Shown: piece by piece, positions 31,442 to 41,573 of the stretch
Layout: the number at the start of each line of letters is the position of its first letter
Numbering within the stretch: position 1 is the first letter of the stretch
Origin: Terfezia claveryi
Taxonomy: Eukaryota; Ascomycota; Pezizomycetes; Pezizales; Pezizaceae
Assembly (NCBI GenBank): GCA_015179025.1
Contig: WHUX01000026.1
Location: 62,001 to 126,000, forward strand
Reading direction: 5' to 3'
DNA: 64,000 bases
Translations under genes and position numbers: made by a program
Notes under the pieces: generated by a model
The model's input: only the letters and a program-made list of their open reading frames with translations
Databases searched by the model: none
Told to the model about the DNA's origin: nothing

Positions 31442-34400
31442 TTAAATTATTCCAAACCCCCTGGAATTCTCTAGTGCCTTCTCCAATTTCTCCTTTACCT
31501 TCCCTTTTCCTACCTCATACTCAGGCAATAGTAACCTGCCAAAGCAGGTCATACTTGTAGGTAAGTTCTCGCTTGGTCCAACTCTCTGAATCACAAACGT
31601 AATCGCGCCTTGGCCGCCCTGATCACCCACACCCCCACCGGGAAGCCGATCGCTCGCAGTCACAAATTCCAGTAATGCCCCTTTCTGTGCTTCACAGTAC
31701 TCATGAACTACGGACCAGAATTCTCGGATAAGTGGATGGTTGACGTGATAACCGTCGTCGTATTTCGTAATTGACTCAAGGGCGTGGGTGTCGATGGTCG
31801 GAGAACCCTCAAAAAGGGACTTGAGGGTAACTGGGGTGAACAACAGTGTCAGCGGGTCATTAGGCAAAATCGATAGCATGCCTCGGCGAAACGCCGTAAA
31901 CTGCGGCGAGATAGAATAGTTAGTAAGCCAAGCGATGTAATCCGCTACATATTCATGTCGATTAGCATTGGTAACCATGTCTGGTTCGGTCCACAAATTG
32001 TCCTCTGGGTTTATCGCTTGCCGCCTCTCCTTGCCGGCGTGGATGTCCATTTGCACTACGCCGTTTTGAACGTCCTCTATTTTCTGCCACCCCATTTTCT
32101 TTGCTTTTACCATATCGACACTACCCCTTTGCCCGTCAACCGTCTCATAGGCAAATTCATATGTCCTGCAAAAAACATCCTCCACGTCCCCTTCCTCCCA
32201 CTCCAACATTTTCCTTAGCCCTTTTACAAGCTCTGGCCAACCGTCTTCTATATCCTCTAACCCATCGGCTTCACCTCCAAGTAGTTTCTTATAAAATATG
32301 AGTGGGAAATTTACTGGCAATGTAATGCCATTGTAGATGGCAATGCCCATCAGGACACCGAGCAACTCAAATTTGTGCAGTTCCTCCAACGGCTTTACCG
32401 TAAACCAGCTAACGTGATTGACGTTATCAGTATCAACAAACATTCCATACCCTTGTCTCATTACCTCCTTGGTCAGTACGTCGAAAAACTCAATTTGCGG
32501 TCCACCCTGATCGACCCCCTCTTCAAAGCTATCCAAGAACTTAATCTTCAGCGGCTTCATCAACTCCCGAATCTCACGTTTGTATACTCCGTTGAATGCA
32601 TCCTTCAAGATATGCTCTCGGCGTATGCCCATCAATAGATACGTGGTGCAGGCGATTTTGAGTTTGTCTTCGACAAACTTATCACGCTGCTCCTTCGTAA
32701 CTGGAAAGTACTGATTAAGGCACACCTGCCTCATGAGTGACAACGTGCTGAGGGCGCTCTCGTAATACGAAGTCATAATGGAGAGGTTAATAGCACGAAA
32801 GTAGGTGACAAGAGTGAACGGCGTGAAAAGAAAGGGATGAGAAATGAGGTGAATTGAGGCACCTGGGGTTTCAGAATCGTGAGAGTCTTTGAGAGACTGA
32901 TACCATGTTACAGGTACCTCCTTGGGGTCCAGGCGGTCGGAAAGCATGGGGGTAGCGAAGATCCCAGATTCAAGGTGGAGGGGCCGGCGGTTATCGTCTG
33001 GTATAATGAACGTTAGCCCCATATATAGCTTATAGCCCCAACTCACTCGAGGCGCGGTTAACTTACAAAGCAATTTTATTAATGTCAATGCCCCACCCGT
33101 AACGCTCTCTTTCTTCACTTCCTCATTTCCATCCCAATTCTTCAATAACACTGACCTCGCCCACTCCAGCATGCATCCTGCCACACTCCAATTTCTTATG
33201 ACCCTTTCCTTGCTTGCACCAAACGTACCTTCCAAGCGTTCCTCGCTCGTCAATGCCTCAACTTCCACGGCTACGCATTTCCGCAGGTATTGCATAAGTA
33301 GCCGCTCGACCGGATTCTCCTCCCCTTTACTCAGGCCTCTCGCTGCCTGTGCAATCCGATAGTCCAAAGCCCGCAAAACTCGCTTCATCAGCCTCTCTGC
33401 AAGCTCATTCTCGAAGCAGTCTCCAATCTCAACTGTAACAAGTCCCCTGCTGCGAACCATACCCATAGCCAACCATTCCTCCTCCCGAGCATGCTCGCGG
33501 GGGAGGTAAGATCCTCTTCGAGGGAGCATGGCTGCTAGGGCATGCATTGACACTATTATTATATATGTCGCTGCGTAGTCATCCAAAAGATGTTGCCGGG
33601 CCCCTGTTGGGGCATCCTCCTTGAGACTTTTATTTAGCATAATAGTACTTCCCCCACTAGCAGCCTTCCCTAGAGATGTCGCTCTGTATTTGTAGACCTC
33701 CTCCAGGCCCTTCCATAAACTCTTCAAAACAGTATTTTCCCATTTCCAAGCCATGAGCCGGAATGCCTTGTCCGTGGTGAGTGGATCCATATCATAAGCA
33801 TCTGGGAAATCGGTGCTCTTCCCCTTGGTAACCCCCCCAAAGCATCTCATCAAGGCATCGGGATTACTTAGGCAATAAAACATGCTTTGTCTAGCAAACG
33901 TATCCGCTTCTGTGTGCCTCGCAACGGGCATCTCGCCTTCTATGCAGAGCTTAACCAATGATAAAATAAGGCCTATATCAAGGTGGGATAAAGTCTGTGG
34001 TGGTGGAGTAGTCAATTGGGTATCTAGCGAGCCAGTATCCATATCGGGAGTGTTTACTCGCGAGGAATCAGTCGGAGTTAAGCACCCAAAAGGATTCTCG
34101 TAATCAAGTTGCCTCGAAGATGCCCTTGAGGGAGTCTGTTGTGGTGATGGGATCCCATAGAAATGCTCGGTGAATTGAGATTGGTGGTAGTGAGCTCGAG
34201 GGGGCTCATACGTCGGCCTCTCTCTACGATGCCCTCGTTGAGGCAGATGTATTGGCGGGGGTGCGATGGGGGTTTGTGGAGGATCTTGTGGAGTCACTGC
34301 TCTTCGTTGGTTAGAATGTGGAGTAGGGGTTACGATTTCATGTAATGTTTCACGGCGTTTATGGGCAGCTTGTGAAGGGGATGTAGGTGATCTCGTAGGG

Positions 34401-35548
34401 ATATCAGGAAACATGAGTGTATTGGAGCGTTCACCTAGTGAATTTTGTGACAGGTTTGGGTCTTCGGTGGTCGCTTCTTCAACTAGCTCACCCTTACCAG
34501 AGCCGATGTCACTTGTTGGGGTTCCCACGCTGTCTCTTAGATCTTTGCCTTCACCTTGGGCGAATGCATCCTTATCCTTGTCCTGGGGCGTTGGTGCGGA
34601 ACTAAACCGGAAATTTGTGATTGGTGGAGGTATAGATAACCACTCCAACATCTTGAGTGACCTAGTATCAAATAGCACCTGGGCGAAGCTCTTGGTATCT
34701 TTTGCCCCCGAGTCCACTGAACCTTTCCGGAACTTTGATCCCTCTTTATCCCCGCTTTTCCCTCCTGCATCTACCCGCTTCTGCTTGACCACAACCGCAC
34801 TATCCTCTTTCTCCTTCGCTCTCGTTAACCCCTCCCGATCATCCTTCCCGCCACCTGTTGCCTCTCCTCCTTCCACGTTCCTAGTGGAAGAACCAGACGG
34901 TGTCTGCAGCCCTCCATGTCCTACACCTACTTCCTTGGTGTCTTTGACAGCCAATCCCACCTCTACCGGCTCCCCATCGCATAGGCCCTCGTACGGGTTA
35001 TCCCTGCAGGCCAGAGTGCAGGCCATGATCCTCGCAGATAGGACCGTGAATTTCCTCCCCTGCCCAACTCCGACAGTCCCACCACTCCCAGCCAGCCGTT
35101 TCCTTGCGGTCCAGCATGTAGGGACAGTACAAAAACCCTCCCGATCACATCCGTGAAGTAGCTGGTTCATGTACCTCCTGACCAACGCCTGAAACTGCCT
35201 CTTTCTGTCTGCATCATAGATTACCTCCATATGCCGTGGATCGGTGAGGGATACTGTTGCAGCTACCAAGTCTGGAGAAGCAGTCGGTGGAAGTGCTGCA
35301 TGTGTGTAGGACGTGGTGGTCGAGACAGACAGCGAGGAAACATTGCTCTGGCTAACAGTGGAATCGAAATCAACTGGTGAGTCCGGGCCCTTCGACTTGA
35401 AGTGCAGAATCTGGGAACGCTCATCGTTGTAATTCGACCTGCGGGACGTAGCCCCAGGTCTCTGCCGCCATGGTAGCTGCGGAATTGCTGAGAAGGGCAC
35501 GGAAGTTTGCTGTGGCCGTGTGGTCTCATTCAAGCGAGCGGACGACAT
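31442..35548 (-). CDS. HUL4: HECT-type E3 ubiquitin ligase, HUL4/UBE3A-like
   Basis: One intron-free frame of 1369 codons. Residues about 118-192 resemble the AZUL zinc domain of UBE3A (LLHGCDREGFC, VPTCW, MACTLACRDNPYEGLC). A long disordered Ser/Pro stretch (about 200-520) follows. The C-terminal 380 residues are a HECT domain: FLDSFEEGVDQGGPQIEFF, GMFVDTDNVN, FELLGVLMGIAIYN, and the catalytic Cys at about residue 1335 in LPTSMTCFGRLLLPEY. HECT ligases take ubiquitin on that Cys before passing it to substrate. Length and layout fit fungal HUL4 homologues, which act in nuclear or stress-linked protein turnover in yeast; the substrate here is unknown. Long plus-strand frames inside it (e.g. 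34266-35156) are shadows. Confidence 0.94.
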   Translation of the reverse strand: MSSARLNETTRPQQTSVPFSAIPQLPWRQRPGATSRRSNYNDERSQILHFKSKGPDSPVDFDSTVSQSNVSSLSVSTTTSYTHAALPPTASPDLVAATVSLTDPRHMEVIYDADRKRQFQALVRRYMNQLLHGCDREGFCTVPTCWTARKRLAGSGGTVGVGQGRKFTVLSARIMACTLACRDNPYEGLCDGEPVEVGLAVKDTKEVGVGHGGLQTPSGSSTRNVEGGEATGGGKDDREGLTRAKEKEDSAVVVKQKRVDAGGKSGDKEGSKFRKGSVDSGAKDTKSFAQVLFDTRSLKMLEWLSIPPPITNFRFSSAPTPQDKDKDAFAQGEGKDLRDSVGTPTSDIGSGKGELVEEATTEDPNLSQNSLGERSNTLMFPDIPTRSPTSPSQAAHKRRETLHEIVTPTPHSNQRRAVTPQDPPQTPIAPPPIHLPQRGHRRERPTYEPPRAHYHQSQFTEHFYGIPSPQQTPSRASSRQLDYENPFGCLTPTDSSRVNTPDMDTGSLDTQLTTPPPQTLSHLDIGLILSLVKLCIEGEMPVARHTEADTFARQSMFYCLSNPDALMRCFGGVTKGKSTDFPDAYDMDPLTTDKAFRLMAWKWENTVLKSLWKGLEEVYKYRATSLGKAASGGSTIMLNKSLKEDAPTGARQHLLDDYAATYIIIVSMHALAAMLPRRGSYLPREHAREEEWLAMGMVRSRGLVTVEIGDCFENELAERLMKRVLRALDYRIAQAARGLSKGEENPVERLLMQYLRKCVAVEVEALTSEERLEGTFGASKERVIRNWSVAGCMLEWARSVLLKNWDGNEEVKKESVTGGALTLIKLLCKLTAPRVSWGYKLYMGLTFIIPDDNRRPLHLESGIFATPMLSDRLDPKEVPVTWYQSLKDSHDSETPGASIHLISHPFLFTPFTLVTYFRAINLSIMTSYYESALSTLSLMRQVCLNQYFPVTKEQRDKFVEDKLKIACTTYLLMGIRREHILKDAFNGVYKREIRELMKPLKIKFLDSFEEGVDQGGPQIEFFDVLTKEVMRQGYGMFVDTDNVNHVSWFTVKPLEELHKFELLGVLMGIAIYNGITLPVNFPLIFYKKLLGGEADGLEDIEDGWPELVKGLRKMLEWEEGDVEDVFCRTYEFAYETVDGQRGSVDMVKAKKMGWQKIEDVQNGVVQMDIHAGKERRQAINPEDNLWTEPDMVTNANRHEYVADYIAWLTNYSISPQFTAFRRGMLSILPNDPLTLLFTPVTLKSLFEGSPTIDTHALESITKYDDGYHVNHPLIREFWSVVHEYCEAQKGALLEFVTASDRLPGGGVGDQGGQGAITFVIQRVGPSENLPTSMTCFGRLLLPEYEVGKGKVKEKLEKALENSRGFGII

Positions 35549-37753
35549 GGCAGGTTGTCTGGTGGGGTTGGATTATGCACCGCACGGGCGTGAGACACGC
35601 TGTGCGGTGTGGTGAGTACGTGAATCTTCGACGGGTTTGGTGGCTGAACAACAACTGGCGTTCTCGGATCAAGTGTGTCGCTATCCAACGCTCGCCTGTG
35701 CTGTCCTTCTGTGAGACTACGGCTGTGTGGCGCTCGGAGCTGAGTTGGTTGCCTGTGAAGTCACGTGGATAGCCCCTTGCCACCCCTTGCCACGTGAGTT
35801 GATTGTTCTAGGTACACCAGCACCATGAACACCACGAGATTGCAGAATTAGACATGTACTATATGTATTTTGCAGAGTTGAATTCTTCATGGTTACAAGT
35901 ATTGTCGTGCCCAGCGCGTCTCCGGACTCCTAGAGGGCTCCTATAGTGACTAAAAATAAGTGTTCGATCGGCACTGCACCGTCCGGTAGATCCATCGAGT
36001 ACCAACCTGGCTCAGAACTTGCATCTGAATCTCCTTATGATCCCGATTCCATGCAAATACAGCATCGCAAGTTTCAAAAACCCGACTGCGGCAGGGTCCT
36101 GGGAATCAAGCACCGTAGTTGTTTCACATCCCCCAACAGTACAGAGTTGTTACAGAGTTGTACCTGCTGTACCTACGAGTAACCGCGGTTCAGACCAGCA
36201 TGGCTGATCTATGTAGGGAACCTCGGCTGCTGAGGTGAACCCTGTATGTAATCCTCCCAGATGTGACGCCTTTGAACTTCTACCACTAGGCTTCATCAAC
36301 TGTAGTGTTCTTGTATTGATTGCAAGTCATTCCCTGGCGCCCCACCGCGAATGCCAATGGCAGACGTCGGAAGAGCCCATTCAGCCAGTGCGTGCAGCTG
36401 AAAATGCCAGACATGGAGGTGGCCCGCGTTAATCTCAAACCCCAGCAGCTGGGTGTTCAGGGGTTTTCTCTTTTGATCCTCATCAGATTACCCGAAGGTG
36501 GGTTGGGCAAAGCCTGAGATGCCCCAAGTCACCTATCATATACCATCATCCTGCAGAGAAACTCATTCCCCTGCGTCAGGATTGTCAGGATTGTCAGGAT
36601 TGCTGTGCCGTTTGATGTGCTCACAGCTAAACTTCAGACCAGTGAGTGAAGAAAGGTTCACACTATGTACCAGCGTGCGAGCTTGCCCCGGCGGGCATTG
36701 TGACAGCGCCGTCGCCGCATGGCTTCTTGGTTTCCCTTATTTCTCTTCCTCTAGCACCAGTACCTGGGGCGCTGCTTTCTTATGCTGTTTCCCATCGTCC
36801 TTCGCAAGAGCTTGAGGTTCGTGAGGAGCTGCTGGAATTCCGGGAGAACTTCCAGTGGGGTACTGTGTTCCCCACTTTTCTATCCTTTCCCTTTATCCTT
36901 TCCTTATCAAGAGGCGCAGGTCACGAGAAAGAGTTTGGGGTCATTTGCAATTTTGGCATAATTGAGGGAGTGCGCCTAATATTCCCATTCTTCTCGGAGC
37001 GCCATCTCTCCTTGTTAGAGCCATCGGAACTGTTTCCCTGAGTTACTTAACTTACCTATCAAATTACCACTGGCAGCACAACCTTGATAGCCCACAACAA
37101 TACCCTCAACGATAATCTGATCAGTGCAAGCAAGAAAACCTCTCTAGGAAGCCTTCCCTACCTTCACCCGACCTTCTTTCGCTTATTCCAAGTATAAGGA
37201 TTCGATTCACTGAAATATTCCAACCGGCCGCAAAGGATTGCCTGATACCCTTTTCTCAAGAGCAATTGACAGGTTTACTACCGGCTGGTGAACGGCTGGC
37301 CCCAGATACACTCGCTTCCTCGGGGCTTAACGCCTCGTGGCTTAACGTCGGTCGCAAAACAGCTTGAAGCTGGTCCTCGCATCAACCCTCCTTTGACCAT
37401 TTTTCGTTTTAATTCTGGATTGTTATCCTCTAAAAGCCTGGGGCTCTCTCAACTTCTCGATTTCGTTGAATATTTGATCTTTGAGTGGCATTTACTTGGC
37501 TATCATTTGTAGGAAGACTGTACTGTGACCCACTGCTGTGTTCTTTTGGGCTTGACCCCCTTGGCTGAAATTCTAGGACAAAACATTGACCTCCTGGTTG
37601 AAGGGTATAATTGAATTTGGCTTTGTGGGCGGCGAGCACGGCACATACCTATGTTCTAAACTCAAGTTACTCGTCACCAATACTCTAGGAATCACGAACA
37701 AATGCTAGTCTGCAGAATTTACATTCATTTTTGAGTCAAGCAAACCAATCAGT
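35549..37753. other. 2.2-kb divergent intergenic region HUL4 / KCH1
   Basis: Frames up to about 130 codons occur on the plus strand (36498-37041) without domains, and they overlap each other in different frames. A triplicated GTCAGGATT (36580-36602) and a duplicated TACAGAGTTG (36139-36159) are the only small repeats noticed. The space is large enough for an unannotated UTR or ncRNA, but the sequence gives no direct support. Confidence 0.45.
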
Positions 37754-40722
37754 ATGGGGCTGTATGGGTCAAAAAAGAAGTCAGTGGAGTTGTTGGCGGA
37801 CCGTAAATTTGACTATATTGTAGGTTGGCTTCTTATAGACTTAGCAGACCAGTTAGACGGACTGGTCTTAATGTGGTTGACCAGAAGGTCTCAAGGTACT
37901 AGGTAGAGAGCTGACACAACTGTTTAGAACCTTGCGGACTTCCACTCTCATAGTTTCTGGGCCGGGTTTGCCTATGTGACAATCTACTTCGGTATTCTCA
38001 TCTCCCTCTGCGCATATGCAGCAGACATATACACTGCAGCAAGTCTTCTCATATTCAACAAATGGTCCTCAAAGCTACAGCCTGCTGTTGAGTTTAGTAT
38101 ATCTAAATGGATATTTGCCGGTTGCATCATTTTGTCATTTGCGATTCTTGCTGTTGAGTGGGCAATTGCCGTCAAGATTCTAAAGGGACATGGTGTGGCG
38201 GAGATCTACCTGAATTCAAATGCGCAGAGGTGGTCGTGTATTTTTGGTGGGAGGGGGCGAAAAGAGGATACTGGCTGGAAGAGGTTCCTGGTTTTTGCAA
38301 GACTCACGAAGAGCAAGAGCGGGGTGGACTACGTGGCGCTGTTTACATTCTTCTCCTTCAAAGGTACGTGGATTTTTTTCTGGCGAGTAGATTCCTCCAT
38401 ACGATAGAAGTTGTCGTAGAACCTGGGCTATTCTAAACAACTTTTCTCTCGGGTTTAGGATGGATTCGGACTATATTTGCGGAAGGCCCGAGACAAGCAA
38501 TTAACGCTCTTACCCTGTATTCCGTCATGCAAGCGGATATTATTCCACATAATGTCAAAAAGGGCGAAGAACTTGGTGCTATGCTCAAATTCTTTGAGAA
38601 TTTCGCTGCTCTCGGCAAGCAAGATCGAGTGCAAGCGCTTGTCCTTGGCTCCATGTTGTTTACGCTGGTTATCTGGGTGTTCGCCATGTTGCAGCTTTTG
38701 ATCGCTGGAGCTATGTACGTCATATATCTGTGTCATGTGATTGGATCCGAAAGTGGCCTTTACGGATATTGCAAGGTCAGAGTCGACGAGAAGTTGGGTG
38801 AAATTGTGGCCTCGAACCATAGGAAAGAGTTGGCGCGGCAGCAGAAAGCGGATACCTCCAAATTTGCTGGAGCAAAGGGACCCGGAAACGCAAATTTTAC
38901 ATTGGCTAGACAGCCTACTGTGCCGTTGTCACTACTTGGAGAAAGTAGTGGAACGGAGAAGTCAAATGTTTTGATCGTGTCACACCCTACAGACGCCAAT
39001 GGGAACAGGTTACCGAAACTGCCAAATGTAGCTGAGCTCGAGAAACCAGCGCCAGTTGCAGCTCATATTGAGACTCAGCCTCACATGGGCAGTACCAGGA
39101 GCCATCAGCCACGGCCATATGGACCTACCAGATCAACAACTTCTGCAACAAGCGATAGCAGTATGAATTTGCTGAGTGATCAGGCGAGTATGGGGTATGG
39201 TGGGCGAGGGTTAGAGAGAAATCCAAGCAGTACGGCCGCGAGCATTTACACAGATAGGAGTGGTTATGATAATTATGGGAACCCTGAGAGTCCACTGAGT
39301 ATGATCGCCCCGACCATAGGTGCTCCAAGTGTTGGACGACCAACGCCTACACCGAGCCGACAACAGATTCGCCCTCCTCCATCATCATTAGCGCAGCAGG
39401 GCTATGGAGGTAATAGTGGGATGTGGAATGGTGTCGGGATGCATGGGCAGCAACAACAACAATACGCCAGGCAAGGGCATCCGAGGGGAGACTACTTCGG
39501 TAACTATGGCAACTATAACTATGACAAGCATAACAACTATGGCAACCGTAGCAACTATGATAGCCAGAGCAACTATGGTTATAATGGGAACCAGTACGAT
39601 GGGTACGAAAATAGTAGATATGAGGGTAATCGAATGTACCCTGGCGCTTACAATAATCAAATTGCTATTCCAGAGCACCAGGAGTACACATCACCTGTAC
39701 GCACCCCGACTCAGATTAGTCAACATCCATATGGAGGGTACAATTCGTCTTGCACCACCACCGCTACCACCCCGCCACAATCAGTTTATACACCACCGCC
39801 GCCACCGCCGCCACCGCCGCCGCTGTCCCGTGCTTTTATTAATACCTCCAATCCCCGAGCATCAGACGCTCCCTCCAACCTCTTCCGCAACCAGAGCCTC
39901 ACTTCCCGCTCAGACGTTGATGATAGTCGGAGCATCCACTTTCAAGTTTGCCAGCTCTCTTTGAACGACTTTGATTTTGAGCTGGGAAAGAAAGGTGATG
40001 GGATAAACTCGGGAACAGATGGATTGGGAGTGAATATTAAGATGACGCCTCAAACGCCAAAAGTTAATGTTGCTCACACTGCGGGAGAGGTAGTTGGCGA
40101 TTCTGAGGAGGAAGAGATAAGACCCCAGGGTGTGCTTGCAGAGACCAGTACCTTTGTAGGGCCCAAAAGTAGCAGGGCGAGTGAAGAGTCGATTAGATCC
40201 ACCTCTTCAAGGTCATCTAATAACACTACCATAAGTACACAAGAACCAGCACAGCAGGAATATATCGCATATCAACCTGGGATGTCGTCGCCAACATGCA
40301 ACCTCATTGCTACAGAATCACCACTTACACCTCTTAGACACGCAGCTACTACAACTGTAGAGAATTCAAGCGAGCGGATTGACTATTTCAATTCTGTATC
40401 AGTCCCAAGGAGAGTTGGCACTGCCCCACCTACCGCTGCATTGCAAGCTCGACAGCGGAGCCCCCAAATGGATTATTTTGGCACTGAAAGAACACCCACA
40501 AGGGTTTGGACCGCACCGCCTAGATGTCGGGGCTCTCAGGGAGGTGTCTTAACGGGTTTCCCTAGGGACCAAGGGGAGGGTGGACACCGGGAGCAGTCTC
40601 ACAGGATGGGTGTGAGAAGGGCAGAGATGGCACTAGTGGAGTTTTCGCGGCGGGATCAGCGGGAGCAAAGGGGGCCGAGGCATCCCAGAGGGTATGGTGA
40701 TGAAGGCGGGGATATGGTGTAG
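37754..40722 (+). CDS. KCH1: KCH1-family potassium transporter-like membrane protein
   Basis: Three exons (37754-37819, 37928-38363, 38459-40722) join to 2766 bp, 921 aa. The first exon MGLYGSKKK...KFDYI splices to NLADFHSHSFWAGF, matching the conserved Kch1 N-terminus. Hydrophobic segments lie near residues 33-55, 83-104 and 227-262. Other family marks are EIYLNSNAQRW, VDYVALFTFFSFKGWIRT and GSESGLYGYCKVRVDEKL. In yeast Kch1/Kch2 promote potassium influx and are needed for high-affinity calcium channel activation in the pheromone response. About 620 residues of low-complexity C-terminus follow: Asn/Tyr/Gly-rich (about 38-residue-rich block near 39490-39650), a run of eleven Pro near 39793, then Ser/Thr-rich sequence. 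This tail is far longer than in yeast. Confidence 0.9.
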
Positions 40723-41573
40723 ATGGGTGAGGGGCCACAAGTGAAGGTTGAGCATTTCACTGTATTAATCTACTGTACCATAGCAACAATCAAGTTTCCA
40801 ATTTCATATATGCATTACAGTGGTCCAGTCAGCTCGGTGTTGGTATTACCCTTAGTTTGCTCCAGCATACACTACGTATGCATATATACAAGTTTTATCT
40901 CTTTCCAGAATTTCTACTGCAAATTTTTGTGACTATTATTCTGCCCGCGGTTTACTCTCATCCGGTAAAGACCCAGGTGATGTGCTCCCGCATATGCACT
41001 GTAAATGCGCTGCATATTCTTGTCAAGACACGCTGCCCCAATCCTCCTGGTTGGCCCCGCTGGGGACTTACTGTATAACAATGTACTTTACGCATCTGTA
41101 ATTCATCATCTCAAAGTAACAGGCCAGAATTCCTATACATGCACATATAGCTCAGAGCTCAACGTAGCTGTGCGCGTGCATGGGTGCTCCAGCAATGAGC
41201 GGTCGCTGCCCGTGGCCTGGTTGCGTAGGCCACTGCCCCGCTCGCTGCCCGGCTCAAGGCTGTCGCTTGCTGCCCCACTCCGATATCGCGATCGGTCAAT
41301 CACCTCGCACCAAAAGGCCCCCCCCTCCCCGCGCGCCCGCACTAGCCCCACGCCGCACCAAAAGGTTCTATATGTGAGAGCCCCACACACTCCGTAGTCC
41401 GCCCACTCGCACTCGCATCCTGTCTCCCGTCCCAATATCGTGACCCCGTCCTGTCCATCTTCATCCTCGCCGTGAGTAAGTTCCATCTTCATCCGACTAA
41501 GTCCACGTCCACGTCCCCCAACTCGCAGGTCATCGCTTTTTCGAGGCTTGAAATTTTCTCAAGGGCAGCAGCA
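40723..41573. other. intergenic KCH1 / RGG gene
   Basis: The 3' flank of KCH1 and upstream region of the RGG gene. Frames at 41005-41492 have Pro/Ser composition on both strands and no domain. A C-rich tract at about 41310-41350 may be promoter-proximal. Confidence 0.45.

Noticed and set aside
31023..31445. 140-codon frame next to HUL4
   Set aside because: It has no domain, contains compositionally AT-rich sequence and converges on the HUL4 3' end.
34266..35156. 296-codon plus-strand frame
   Set aside because: It is a shadow of the HUL4 coding sequence, low in complexity, without a domain.
36498..37041. Two overlapping plus-strand frames of 105 and 131 codons
   Set aside because: They overlap in different frames, have no domain, and no splice signals join them.
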